NCBI GenBank assembly: GCA_964035545.1
Contig: OZ037765.1
Location: forward strand, 32,921,004 to 32,985,003
DNA from: Bugula neritina
Lineage: Eukaryota > Bryozoa > Gymnolaemata > Cheilostomatida > Bugulidae
DNA: 64,000 bases
Direction of reading: 5' to 3'
Part shown: positions 34,994 to 44,763 of the stretch, piece by piece
Layout of the letters: every line of letters begins with the position of its first letter
Numbering within the stretch: position 1 is the stretch's first letter
Program-made: the position numbers and the translations under genes
The notes under the pieces: model-generated
Seen by the model: the letters and a program-made list of their open reading frames with translations, nothing else
The model's database searches: none
Told to the model about the DNA's origin: nothing

Positions 34994-35815
34994 CTAGAGT
35001 CCTTGTTGGGCACGCCGGTGCTTGGCTTGGCATGTACGCAGTTTTCGTTTCATACGGCATACGGATCCCTTTAGCTGGAAGAGTCCTGTTGTAGTGTTAA
35101 GTAGGTCTGGCGCCAGCTGGGTGAACTCTTCTTGTAATCGCAGGAGGCGTTCTTCTACTGTGGCTGGGCGTACTGGGTCTGGGGACGGTGTCCGTCTGCG
35201 GCGCAAGGGTGGACTGGGGGACCTGGTTCGTCTCTTCGCCGGTGTAGGGGAGATCTCTCCTTCTTCTGGATATGTAGTTTCCTCGGGGGTGTATGTGATT
35301 TGAGGGCGGTCAGACACCAACGGGGATTGTTGGCGGGCGTTGTCTAACACACGTTGGAACCCCGAGGACAGAACGGCTAATAGCATGGCCTTCTTCACCA
35401 GAGGTCGTATAAGTGTGAGGAACTCCGGGTATAGCTTAGCGTCGACCACGTAGTTTTCTCCAGGGAAACAGCCCGCCGCTCTGTGTCTGGTGACGGGGTA
35501 GGGATACACATCATTGTACCCGCAGGGGCAGAACGTCAGTAGGAGATGAGCATTGACGTGTAGTTTAAGGGAGCGGTGAGAGGCGCAATCTTCACCACAG
35601 ATCTGGCATCTCGTCCGTCCTCTGGACCCCCAGGCTGTTTCTATTTCTTCTTCTGTTTGTGGAGACACCCACCGCCAACGGCGGCGTAGTGGCTCAGGCC
35701 GGTCACCACTAGCATACTCCTCTGGATACGGAGCGGGAAGTGTTCTATCCCGTACCCTGGTTGTAGCGGGTCGAGTGTAATCTGAAAAAGTTTCAACAGT
35801 GTTAATACAGTACAC
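34994..35815 (-). CDS. Element 2 third ORF: C2H2 zinc-finger, SR-like, coiled-coil protein
   Basis: Up to 273 residues downstream of integrase. Residues 70-90 form a canonical C2H2 finger (C-x2-C-x12-H-x3-H, CQICGEDC...HVNAH). FCPCG follows at 95-99 with later His and Cys that could form a second metal site. A basic serine/proline segment (RRTRSPSPPLRRRRTPSP) and a C-terminal helical segment (LQEEFTQLAPDLL) end it. CTTTTTCAG precedes position 35781, and a spliced exon starting there would be in phase with the donor at 41521 in gag; the ATG at 35815 may therefore not be the real start. A decayed homologue occupies the same place in element 1. The protein does not look like an envelope: I see no signal peptide or membrane segment. 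Function unknown; nucleic-acid binding is inferred. Confidence 0.75.
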   Translation of the reverse strand: MYCINTVETFSDYTRPATTRVRDRTLPAPYPEEYASGDRPEPLRRRWRWVSPQTEEEIETAWGSRGRTRCQICGEDCASHRSLKLHVNAHLLLTFCPCGYNDVYPYPVTRHRAAGCFPGENYVVDAKLYPEFLTLIRPLVKKAMLLAVLSSGFQRVLDNARQQSPLVSDRPQITYTPEETTYPEEGEISPTPAKRRTRSPSPPLRRRRTPSPDPVRPATVEERLLRLQEEFTQLAPDLLNTTTGLFQLKGSVCRMKRKLRTCQAKHRRAQQGL

Positions 35816-36095
35816 TGCTGTGTTGTCAGCTTGAACAGCTTGGCAACTCCTAATTCAGTTACCTCGTAGAGATTTATGGTAGTGAATAGTCAGATAGAAC
35901 ACGTATTGCAATGAGATTATAAAAATCTCTAAGTCAAACTGAGTTCTTACTACGGTATTTCACTAACCTATCTCCAGCTCGATTGACTCGGTGAGTCAGA
36001 GCTGAGCGATGCAATCTAGTTTCGTATTAAGATGTAGTTAACTCACCCCACGATCTGTTGTCGTAAGACATACTGAATGTGTGAAATGGTTTGAA

Positions 36096-39000
36096 CTACT
36101 GCTTAGAAACACGTCTACTCCTGACTGCATCAGCGTATGAAAAGATCGAGCAACGTGGTTGGGGTGCGTGATTAAGACTTTGTGCACCCGGCGGATGAAT
36201 TTTATTTCTATTTCCGCCGATGTAAAAGTTGATATTTCCGTGGTGTTGACAACTCCCACATTTGCTCGATTCTTTTCTCGTACGGTTTTCCCCTAGACTT
36301 TCATGCGTGCCGCTTTTAACGCAGTCACATACGAAGTCCTTCAAGTATGCGGGGGGTTGCCTCGTACGCTGTCCCCTTTCTAGGGGGGGTGACACGCTTG
36401 CCGGTTCGTTAGTAGGGGCCTCTAATGGCGTCTCTACTTCACCGTCAGCAGTCACCTCTTCTTGTTCTCCGGATGGAGCCCCTCCCTCCGTGGGGGTTTG
36501 CACTTCCGGAACCGGCTCGGTTTCTGGAAGTGATGGAATTAGACTTGGCGGTGGCGGACACGCTTCTGTTGGTAGAAGCTGCCGCTCCTCTCTCACCAAG
36601 TTTTCTTCCCGCGGTATGACCACTTCGTATTCAGGTCCATGCCGCCGTCGCCCGCGCGTTGTTGTCTGCCTCCTGGGCTCTAACAACGGGGGGGCTTCTC
36701 CCACTCCGCCGGGGCTAGCCCAATACGGTTTCAAGCGAGACTCATTCTGGATAGATACCTGTCCTGAGCGCTCAATCTTGTACGTATGATTGGGCATAGC
36801 CTCGACAACCACGTAGGGGCCTACGAACTTAGGCTTCAGCTTATCAGCCTGTCCGCGGCGCCTACGGTAATTGACCATCCACACCTTATCTCCCCTTTGA
36901 TAGAGGGGTGGTTCATCGGAATCTTCGTGCCGCACCTTCCACTGCTGTTGGGGCAGTATCTCGTGTGCGGCCTTCATCCGTTCCACTAGTTCACTGGCAT
37001 ACTCGTGGACTGAGTTATCTTGCTCTGGAACGTGATAGGTGAGATGGTCGGGGACACGAGTCTCTCTCCCGAGCATCAAGAGGTTTGGGGTCTCACCAGT
37101 ACTGGTGTGTGGGGTGCTACGGTATGCACGCATGACTTGCGGCAACACCGTATCCCATTCCTCTTGACCTCGTCCAAGGAGGAGACTCCGGAGTGCATCA
37201 CCTAGCATCCGGTTGTTGCGCTCCACCACCCCGTTACCTTGAGGGTGGTAGGGGGTGGTCCTGCTCTGATTTACTCCCCAGAGGCGGCAAAGGTCGCTCA
37301 TCAGTTGAGACTGGAATTGAGCGCCTTGATCAGAGTGTATCTGTTCTGGGAGCCCAAAATAACAGAATACGTGTTGGTCTAGTGCCCTGGCCACTGTTGG
37401 GGCTGATGCGTCTGGGATAGCCAGAGCATCCGCCCACCTAGTAAAGTGGTCGGTTAGTACTAGGATCCAATTATTGCCTCTGGGGGTCAGGGGCATGGGT
37501 CCGACCAGGTCTACAGCGACTACTTGCCAGGGCCTACCAGCGTATAGCCTCCGCCGTCCTGCTTCACCAGGGGGGCGGCTATGCTTACTGGCCTGGCAGA
37601 TCTCACACTGTTTGACTCTGAGCCGGACATCACGCTCCATTTGTGGCCAATACCACCGAAGTCGTAATTTGGACATCACTCGCTTGACCCCTGCGTGGGC
37701 CTGCTTGTGAGTATCCCAAATCAACTCACAGCGGATGGCTGTGGGGCAGACTACCCTCTTCCTTTCCGGGTGTCTGCCGCTGGCAGCTAGAGAGATGGTT
37801 AGCAACCCATCCTGCCCGATCCGCAGCGAGTCCCAACGCTGACAGTATAGCCGGAACTCGGCGCATCCTTGTCGTATGCGTTCCTCGCTGGGTCGTCGCC
37901 CTTCCCTTTTGGCCCGGTATATGTCTGCCACGACTCCAGGCAGCTCTTCTTGGAGCTTCTTCAGCTCTCGAACATTACCGGCCAGTATAGGGTTGGCGCG
38001 GAGGTTTTGTACATCCTCCGGGGACTCATCAACTCTTTGCCTGAGTTGACCTTGATCCCAATCAAACGGTGCTCCGTGATGAGCCAGCGTCTCCAACTCG
38101 CATCGTGGGGGACCTCCATCCCTCCTCTCGATGTTGAGACACTGTTTGCAACCTCCGTCAGGTCGGCGACTCAACCCATCCGCATTGCTGTGTCTCTTGC
38201 CCGGTCGGTGTTCGATCCGGTACAAGAATTCAGCTAGGATTTCGAGCCACCGGGCGACCTGACTAGAGGGCTCTGCTCTCCTGCACAACCAGATCAGCGA
38301 GGCATGATCCGTACGCAGCCGGAACTTCCTGCCATATAGGTATGGTCTGAAGTGCTTCACTGACTTGATTACTGCCAGCAGCTCCTTGCGGGTAGTGCAG
38401 TAATTTCGTTCAGCGGGTGAGAGAGACTTGCTGTAGTAGGCTACTACTACCTCTCGGCCTTCCTGCACTTGTGACAGCACAGCGCCAACATTCTGGTCAC
38501 TGGCGTCCGTGTCAAGGATGTACTCCAGAGTGGGGTCTGGGTAGGCCAAGATGAGCGCCGTTAGTAGGCAGCCCTTGAGGCGGTCGAACGCTTCTTGTTC
38601 GACTGGAGTCCACTGCCACGTCACTCCCTTTGCGGTGAGCCGGTTTAACGGCTGGGCTATGCCCGCAAAGTCTGGTATGTATTGCCTGTAATACCCTACC
38701 AGCCCCAAGAAAACCCGGAGTCCGGTCAAGTCTTGGGGGGTGACCCAGTCTTCTACTGCCCGTACCTTTTCGGGATCCGTTGCCACGCCGTTTCGACCGA
38801 CAACGTGCCCCAGGTACTTGACCTCCGGCTGCAATAGAGCGCACTTGGAAGGTTTGAGCTTAAGACCGGCACCTCAGAGTCTCTCGAAAACCTCCTGCAG
38901 ACGACTGACATGTGTCTCGAAGTCTGGAGAGATTACGATGACATCATCGAGGTAGACCAGCAGTGTCTTCCAATGGAGTCCGCTAAGGACTTGTTCCATC

Positions 39001-40766
39001 AGCCTCTGGAAGGTGGCTGGGGCGGAGGTTAACCCGAAGGGCAGCACCTTCCACTTCCACAAACCGTCCCGTGTGATAAACGCCGCTTTCTCCTGGGCGT
39101 CGGGACTCAGAGGAACTTGCCAATAGCCGCTTAGCAAGTCTAACGTACTGAAGTACTTGCTGCCGGCTAGGGCGTCCAATGACTCGTCAATACGAGGTAG
39201 AGGGTAGGCGTCCTGTATGGTTACGCTATTGAGTTTGCGGTAGTCCACACAGAACCGCCAACTGCCGTCTTTCTTCCGGACCAGTACGACTGGCGAGCTC
39301 CACGCACTATGGGCGGGCTCTATTAGTCCCCGGTCCAGAAGATCTCGTACTTGTCGGCTAACCTCCTTCTCTTTCTTCGGCCCCAACCTGCGGGTGGGCT
39401 GCCGGACAGGGACTGTCCCTGCAGTCAGCGGTATTTCGTGTCTGACAATTCCAGTCAGTCCCACGTCATGCTCCCCGCTGCTGAACACATCACCGTAGTC
39501 GCGTAGTAACTTAGCCATAGCTTGGCGTTCCCGGTTACTCGCGCAGCCGCCACTGGCTGTTTCATATAACTCCCGGAGATGTGTTGGGACTGCCCCTCGT
39601 CCCTGAATAGGGTGTCGAGGGAGTGCCTCTGTCGCATCACCCAGCGACGGGCCTACGTCTCCCTCCTGAACAGAGTGAAAACGGCCCAGCATCGACCCAG
39701 CCGGGAGCTTGATAGGCTCGGTAAAGGGGTTGACGCACTGCACTAAGATCTCCCCTTGCTCAGTCAGCTGATTCAGACTGCTGGCATGTTGGATCTTTTC
39801 GTGCGCGCCTTCAACCACCCCGAGTCCAGAGATCCGGCTACTATTCACCCTGCAGTGAATGGTAGCCCGGGAGCGGCCTGGTATGGTACGGTTGCGTACC
39901 ACTTGCACACCTCCCACTAAAGGGCGGCCGAACTTGTCGACGCAGGCGAGTTCCCGCCTGGACATCATCATTGCAGATCTGCTAAAATCTATGTGACATC
40001 CGTGCCGTTTAAGGAACGGCATCCCGAGGATAGCATCCTCCTTGAGCTGACTGACGATGAACGTCTCTTGGATCGTTTGATCGCGGACTCGTCCCGTCCG
40101 CTCAATTATACCATAGAAGGGAAGGCACGACCCGTCAGCTAGGGTGCCGTATTCCCCTTCGTATGCTTCCATCTCGCCCCTGACCCTAGCGCTGAGGGTG
40201 TCGAAGAGTTGGCGGCTTAAGAGGTTTGTGGTACAGCCCGAATCAATGAGAAAAGTAACAGCTTTGCCTTCCAGTTTACCGGGCAAGAAATAGCTGTTCC
40301 CATGGGGCTGCACCTGAACTCTCCCTTCAGGCCTTACTCTCGCAGGGAGTACCTCCCTCGCTTTGGGTCGCGAAGGAGGTCTCTTGGGGCGGTGATAGGT
40401 AGGCCTCGGGGGTGCCGAGGCTAGATTCTCAGCTACCTTTGTGTGCTCCCATCCAGATTCTTGGACTTGTAGCCCTGTGAATCTGTTGTGAAGGGGCATA
40501 GAAAAGGCAGCCGCGGGGCGAAGCCCCTTGCTGGTCTGTCGTGGCTGTTGCCACTGTTGGTTGCCAGTACGCGGTACCCGTCTGGGTGACCTGCGTTTCT
40601 TCTTCCCTAGAGGTTTCATCGTCGGCCCGCGGAAGGTGGGAACATCTGCGGGCCGCGGTAGTTTAACCCCTGATTTAGGAAGGGACAATATCGGCGGAAA
40701 TGTCCTTGATTTCCGCACTCCCAGCAAAAACTGACTGTTTCTCCCTGTGGCGGCGCCGATGGCCAC
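36096..40766 (-). CDS. pol: Element 2 Pol: protease, RT, RNase H, integrase; one in-frame TGA
   Basis: The reading frame is continuous from 40766 to 36096 except for TGA at 38876-38874. Protease DSG is at residues 175-177. RT motifs include RFCVDYRKLN, SGYWQVPL, FGLTSAPATFQR and YLDD (605-608). The TGA falls about 20 residues after YLDD, where the family has an Arg codon in ERLxxxGLKLKPSKC, so CGA to TGA is the simple explanation; readthrough is the alternative. RNase H starts near LDTDASDQNVGAVLS. Integrase has the zinc-binding HKQAHAGV...CEIC segment, a core with DLVGPM, SDQGAQF and GNGVVERNN, and a C-terminal chromatin-binding-like region (PKFVGPYVV). Without the stop it would be a full-length gypsy Pol. 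Confidence 0.9.
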
Positions 40767-41563
40767 ATGGGCTCAGAGGCGGTACTCACTGGGTTTTGTG
40801 GTGTCAGTGTTGCTATCAGCTTGGCTAGCATGTCCGTCAGTTGAGTGACTTTTGATGCCGTCGCCAACTGGGACACGGCAGCCGCGGTTTCCTCCCCTTG
40901 TCCCGCGGCCGTGTCTGCGCGGTCTATCTCCACTTGGCGGGAGCTTCCGCGACTTTTATGCATTTGATTAGCTAGGAGGTAAGCTTCCCCCTCAGTCAGA
41001 GCATCTTCAACGGTGGTGACTCCCCTAGCTAGAAGCTGGTGGTGGAGACCCAGATCGTCGACAGATGCTATGAAAGCGTCGAGGGTGTACCTCTCGCGGT
41101 TGACTGGGGGCAAGTCGCTGTACGCGATCTGTGCCAGCTTCATGACCGCGGCGGCATGCTCCCGCAGCGGGGTGCGGGGTTCACGCCGCAACGTCTGCAA
41201 TCGGGCCCTGGCATCTGTAGCAGAGAGGCCAAAGCGGGCCCGCAGAGAAGCAAAGATATTATCAATGTCTACGCCCAGCCCATAGGGCTTGGCTTTGTCC
41301 ATCAATGCCATTCTAAGCTTCAGCAGGGCCACCCTAGGGGGCCACTGAGCGACGTCCATTACGTCGCTAAACTCTTGGATAAATTGTTCCACCTCCTCTT
41401 CACCCGTGAAGGTGGGCGCCTTTAACCTGTAGCGGTCTTCAGCTAGTTCTCGCGGAACCCTTCGCTCTTCTACTACATGGTTAACAGGCATTGTCTCTAC
41501 AGCATTGTCTCTACGCTCACCTTCGATTGCCGGTGGTTGAGTTCCAGCATTTTCAGTCTCCAT
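40616..41563 (-). CDS. gag: Element 2 Gag
   Basis: 315 residues forming the structural protein of the element's particle. Capsid-like segment FIQEFSDVMDVAQWPPRV through the helical region; one CCHC zinc knuckle CWECGNQGHFRRYC near the C-terminus for RNA binding. The start at 41563 is the first ATG after the primer site. GAAG|GTGAGC 43 nt into the ORF is a strong splice-donor match. The last 151 nt overlap pol in the -1 frame. Confidence 0.9.
   Translation of the reverse strand: METENAGTQPPAIEGERRDNAVETMPVNHVVEERRVPRELAEDRYRLKAPTFTGEEEVEQFIQEFSDVMDVAQWPPRVALLKLRMALMDKAKPYGLGVDIDNIFASLRARFGLSATDARARLQTLRREPRTPLREHAAAVMKLAQIAYSDLPPVNRERYTLDAFIASVDDLGLHHQLLARGVTTVEDALTEGEAYLLANQMHKSRGSSRQVEIDRADTAAGQGEETAAAVSQLATASKVTQLTDMLAKLIATLTPQNPVSTASEPMWPSAPPQGETVSFCWECGNQGHFRRYCPFLNQGLNYRGPQMFPPSAGRR
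40623..40667 (-). promoter_or_regulatory. Putative -1 ribosomal frameshift signal (gag-pol)
   Basis: On the minus strand, heptamer G TTA AAC (40667-40661) is in the gag frame. A 5-nt spacer follows, then an 8-bp GC stem (CGGCCCGC 40655-40648 with GCGGGCCG 40630-40623, 17-nt loop). The gag stop lies just beyond at 40618-40616. Pol is open in the -1 frame here. The heptamer has the form used by some arteriviruses. In element 1 the aligned heptamer is G TTG AAC. Confidence 0.65.
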
Positions 41564-41575
41564 CTTGGATGCACT

Positions 41576-41593
41576 ATCCCACCGCTGCCACCA
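41576..41593 (-). promoter_or_regulatory. Primer-binding site matching tRNA-Leu 3' end
   Basis: The + strand reads ATCCCACCGCTGCCACCA, which is the 3' end of animal tRNA-Leu (AAG-type acceptor GGTAGCG...CGCTGCC) plus CCA, as I recall it. The gag ATG begins only 12 nt further on. Confidence 0.75.
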
Positions 41594-41594
41594 C

Positions 41595-41901
41595 TGTTAA
41601 GATTTTCAGATTGAGGGTTGATGTGCTATCCAGAGAGTCTATTTATCTACTATAGAACTACACCAGGATAAGTCGAGTGAACGAGTATATTTTACACACA
41701 ACTATACATTATAAAAACACGATACATTATTTCCAAACAAGTTACACATCTAATCTATTTCACACTCTAGCTTCGACTGAGTTAGCAGCGGGAAACTACA
41801 ATTGCTGCTAACTATCAACTACGCTAATTGGCTATCCATTGTTCCGGGTCAATTACGCGACCCTACATGTTGTGCTGCTGGTAGTTCCACGAACCACCAC
41901 A
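41595..41901 (-). repeat. Element 2 LTR (5' in element orientation)
   Basis: Partner of 34396-34702. One base separates it from the primer-binding site. Confidence 0.95.
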
Positions 41902-41905
41902 CTAT

Positions 41906-44269
41906 AACCAATACCACATGTATTTTAATAAAATTATGTAGCTGGTGAGTGAACTATAAAATTAAATAGGGATCAAACTTTGAGCAATATTAATAGAAAT
42001 AATATTAGGACAGAGGTTTCCAATTATTAGTATGTGAAACCAAAGGGGAATGGATAACTACTATTAGTATTATTACATTTACTTTATATTTAGTTTTACC
42101 AGTTCGTATTATGATTATCTTACTTTGAATTGTAAAGTATAATAATTATAATATTCATAGTAGTATATTTATATTAGTAATTAATATGTATATTAGTAAA
42201 AACATTTGTTTTAAGTTGCTTGTTTATTAAATTATTCTAAATCCTAATAACGATAATCTTAATATTAGTGATAATCATTATGCTCATCACTGTCCCCAAG
42301 TGCTATCAGTATGACCATCGCAATGTGAACCTAGACGTGAATGTAAAAAGGCACTGCAAAACAGAACATGGGATGGAGGCAGATATCCATACAACAATAC
42401 AAATATCGATATTGAATTTGATAATCATAATTATTATACAAATATAATGATAATAACTACAATGATCAAAAATAAATAATACCAAAGAGTTTTCGAATTA
42501 CTATTCATAAAATCAAAGATCACATTTATAAAGATATAATCATATATATTATTAAATTTAAGTCAATTATACTAATAGCAATAGTAATATAAATAGAAAA
42601 AAGAATCATTGACCAGGAGTAGGTGCAAAATAAAAGTCAATTTTAAGACAAAGAGTAAGAAAAATACTAAATCGATATTTAAAATTACTTATTTTTAATC
42701 TTAGTCACTTACAGTCAGTCTTAGTTTAATTTTTACTACTAAGTCTTTAATTTCAAGTTCATTTTGACAATAAACTTGAAGACTTTAACTAAGAATATGT
42801 ATAATTCAAAATTCCAAACTGGTACAAGTAAAAGTTGCTACTGAAGCTTTGTAATATTATTTTAAATTATTGGTATGATAGCATTATATTTTGATTCATA
42901 GCAATACTGATAGTGACAATTTCAAACATACCCATATCATTACTGTTACAGTTTAAGTTACTATTGCCATTGTGATTGCCGGTAATGAGTAAATATAACT
43001 TAAATTTATATGACTATTACTATTACTATTAGTATTACTATCACTTTCAGTACCGGTCTAGTATCAGTATCACCTTAATTCAAAATCAATGTATAATTTA
43101 TCAAATTACTTTTATATTATCATTTATCAATAATATGTCTATCACTATGATATTATCATGATATTGATTTTTAATTTAAACATAATAAAATCATAGGTAT
43201 AATCATAATGATAATCATAATCATAATGCTTAATTTTACTTTTAGTTCAGGTTCAATGATTTAAGAGTAAGTGAAAGTTACTATAACTATTGCCATTGTG
43301 ATTGCTAGAAATAAGTAAATATAATTTAAATTTATATGACTATTACTATTACCAACACTCAGACTTACTCGGACTCACTCTGTCTCTAACTCCAAGAGTA
43401 AGTCTGAGTCTCAATCCACCAGAGTGAGAGTGACACTGAATTACTATAACTATTACTATAACTATTAGTATTACTATTAGTATTAGCAAAATATATCAAC
43501 CTTATGATTATCTTATTAGTTATTACAATATGTTCGGCATTGATGTTGAACTAAAAATATTAATAGTTATTACAATCACAATGACAATGCCAATATGATC
43601 AAAGACAAATGATTCCAAGCAGTTTCAGTTTGAGTTTGAGTTGAAGGTAAGTTATAAGTTGAAGTAGTACGTAAGTGGTAGTTGATACTGATACTATGAG
43701 TGAGTTACTATCAGTGATAGGTCTATACTCCATACCAATGAACTCAATAATATTACCTATATATTACCATAAATTATATTACTATTAGTATTACCTATAA
43801 TTAAAATATATTCTTTCTTTTCCAGCTCAGTGCTTCATACCCTCTACTTAGTCTAATGCCGCGCACATGACGAGAATGTGAGGTGAATGTCACTCACAGC
43901 TAAAATCGCCAAGGATCTGCAATCCATCACTAGTAGTAGTAGTTCTAGTAGTCGTACTACCAGTAATCTGGCCTCGCTATGGCACTACGAATTGAATGTT
44001 GACAAGACGCATGCATGTTTGCTGTTGGTAAACTAATTTTTACTGAATTTTAATCATGCTAAGCTGCAACCTATTTTCTAATGAAATAATATATTCAATA
44101 ATAATATAATAAATATAATAATTATCATTATGATTATCATTATAATATTTTATCATTTAATTTTATAACTTTTACTTTTAGTTTTAGTATTTTGGTTTTA
44201 CATCAAAATTTACATCATTATGATTATCATTATGATTACAAAATGAAAATAATTATCATTAATCATTAC
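41906..44269. other. Simple-sequence-rich intergenic region
   Basis: Irregular TATTACTATTAG, ATAATCATTATGAT and related words dominate. No gene is supported apart from a zinc-finger-like fragment at 42270-42380. Confidence 0.5.
42270..42380 (+). other. Isolated C2H2-like zinc-finger fragment
   Basis: An open frame reads HHCPKCYQYDH...VKRHCKTEHG: C-x2-C, 16 residues, H-x4-H. The base composition differs from the surrounding simple sequence. No exon boundaries or neighbouring fingers were found; it may be a gene remnant or chance. Confidence 0.3.
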
Positions 44270-44442
44270 TGTCATAGTTTAATTAGGCTCGCTAGTGACA
44301 CGGCCTGCGCGTGCGTGTCACGGGTCAGATGCTGGTTTTACATGTGCTAATAAAGTCTTCAGTTCTTGTCTCAATCTAAACTTCGCAATGATTTCAATAT
44401 CCTAATACTTAATACTAATAGCATCACATAGAATGTGTGACA
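44270..44442 (+). repeat. Element 3 5' LTR
   Basis: Contains AATAAA (GCTAATAAAGTC) as a polyadenylation signal and a GC-rich inverted repeat (GTGACACGG...CGTGTCAC). Identical to 49008-49180. The sequence immediately inside, TGGCGTCGTAGAATGG (44443-44458), is the presumed primer site; I cannot assign its tRNA. Confidence 0.9.
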
Positions 44443-44763
44443 TGGCGTCGTAGAATGGTCTGGACCTGTCCGGAGATTTAAACAACCGATAAGTTCATAA
44501 CAAGTTGTAGCATCTAATGTATCAGAGAGAGGTCGATTGCCTATTGCCATTGGACTCGTTTATTTAACCTTACGCCTACAGATGAATTAAATAGGAAAAC
44601 GTGTTTAATAGAATATTAATATAATATTCATTCGTGATATTGTTTTTTTTACTAGTCCTTACTGGCGATTTCATGTTATATATAATATTACCTGATGCAT
44701 AGATGTCTGATATTGTTGTATTAGCTGAATTTTATACGTTTCATTTTTAGGCTAACTGATAGT

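Larger units (their letters stand above)
35781..41521 (-). promoter_or_regulatory. Predicted subgenomic intron of element 2 (donor 41520-41519, acceptor 35783-35782)
   Basis: The donor GAAG|GTGAGC leaves 14 gag codons plus one base; the acceptor CTTTTTCAG|AT opens the third ORF on the second codon base, so phases match. Element 1 has the same pair at the same relative places: donor GAAG|GTGAGC after base 8170 (27 codons plus one base) and acceptor CTTTTAG|AT before 3943. Conservation of both sites and phase in two diverged copies supports real splicing. Confidence 0.6.
34396..41901 (-). mobile_element. Young Ty3/gypsy LTR retrotransposon with a third ORF (element 2)
   Basis: LTRs 34396-34702 and 41595-41901 are 307 bp each and differ at two positions that I can see. 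The 4-bp target duplication CTAT lies at 34392-34395 and 41902-41905. Minus-strand order is: primer site, gag (41563-40616), pol in the -1 frame (40766-36096, one TGA), third ORF (35815-34994). Related to element 1 along its whole length. Near-identical LTRs indicate recent insertion. Confidence 0.95.

Noticed and set aside
38512-38844. Open frames overlapping pol in other frames (also at 36262-36789, 37869-38237, 41039-41425)
   Set aside because: Shadows of the GC-richer retrotransposon coding strand.
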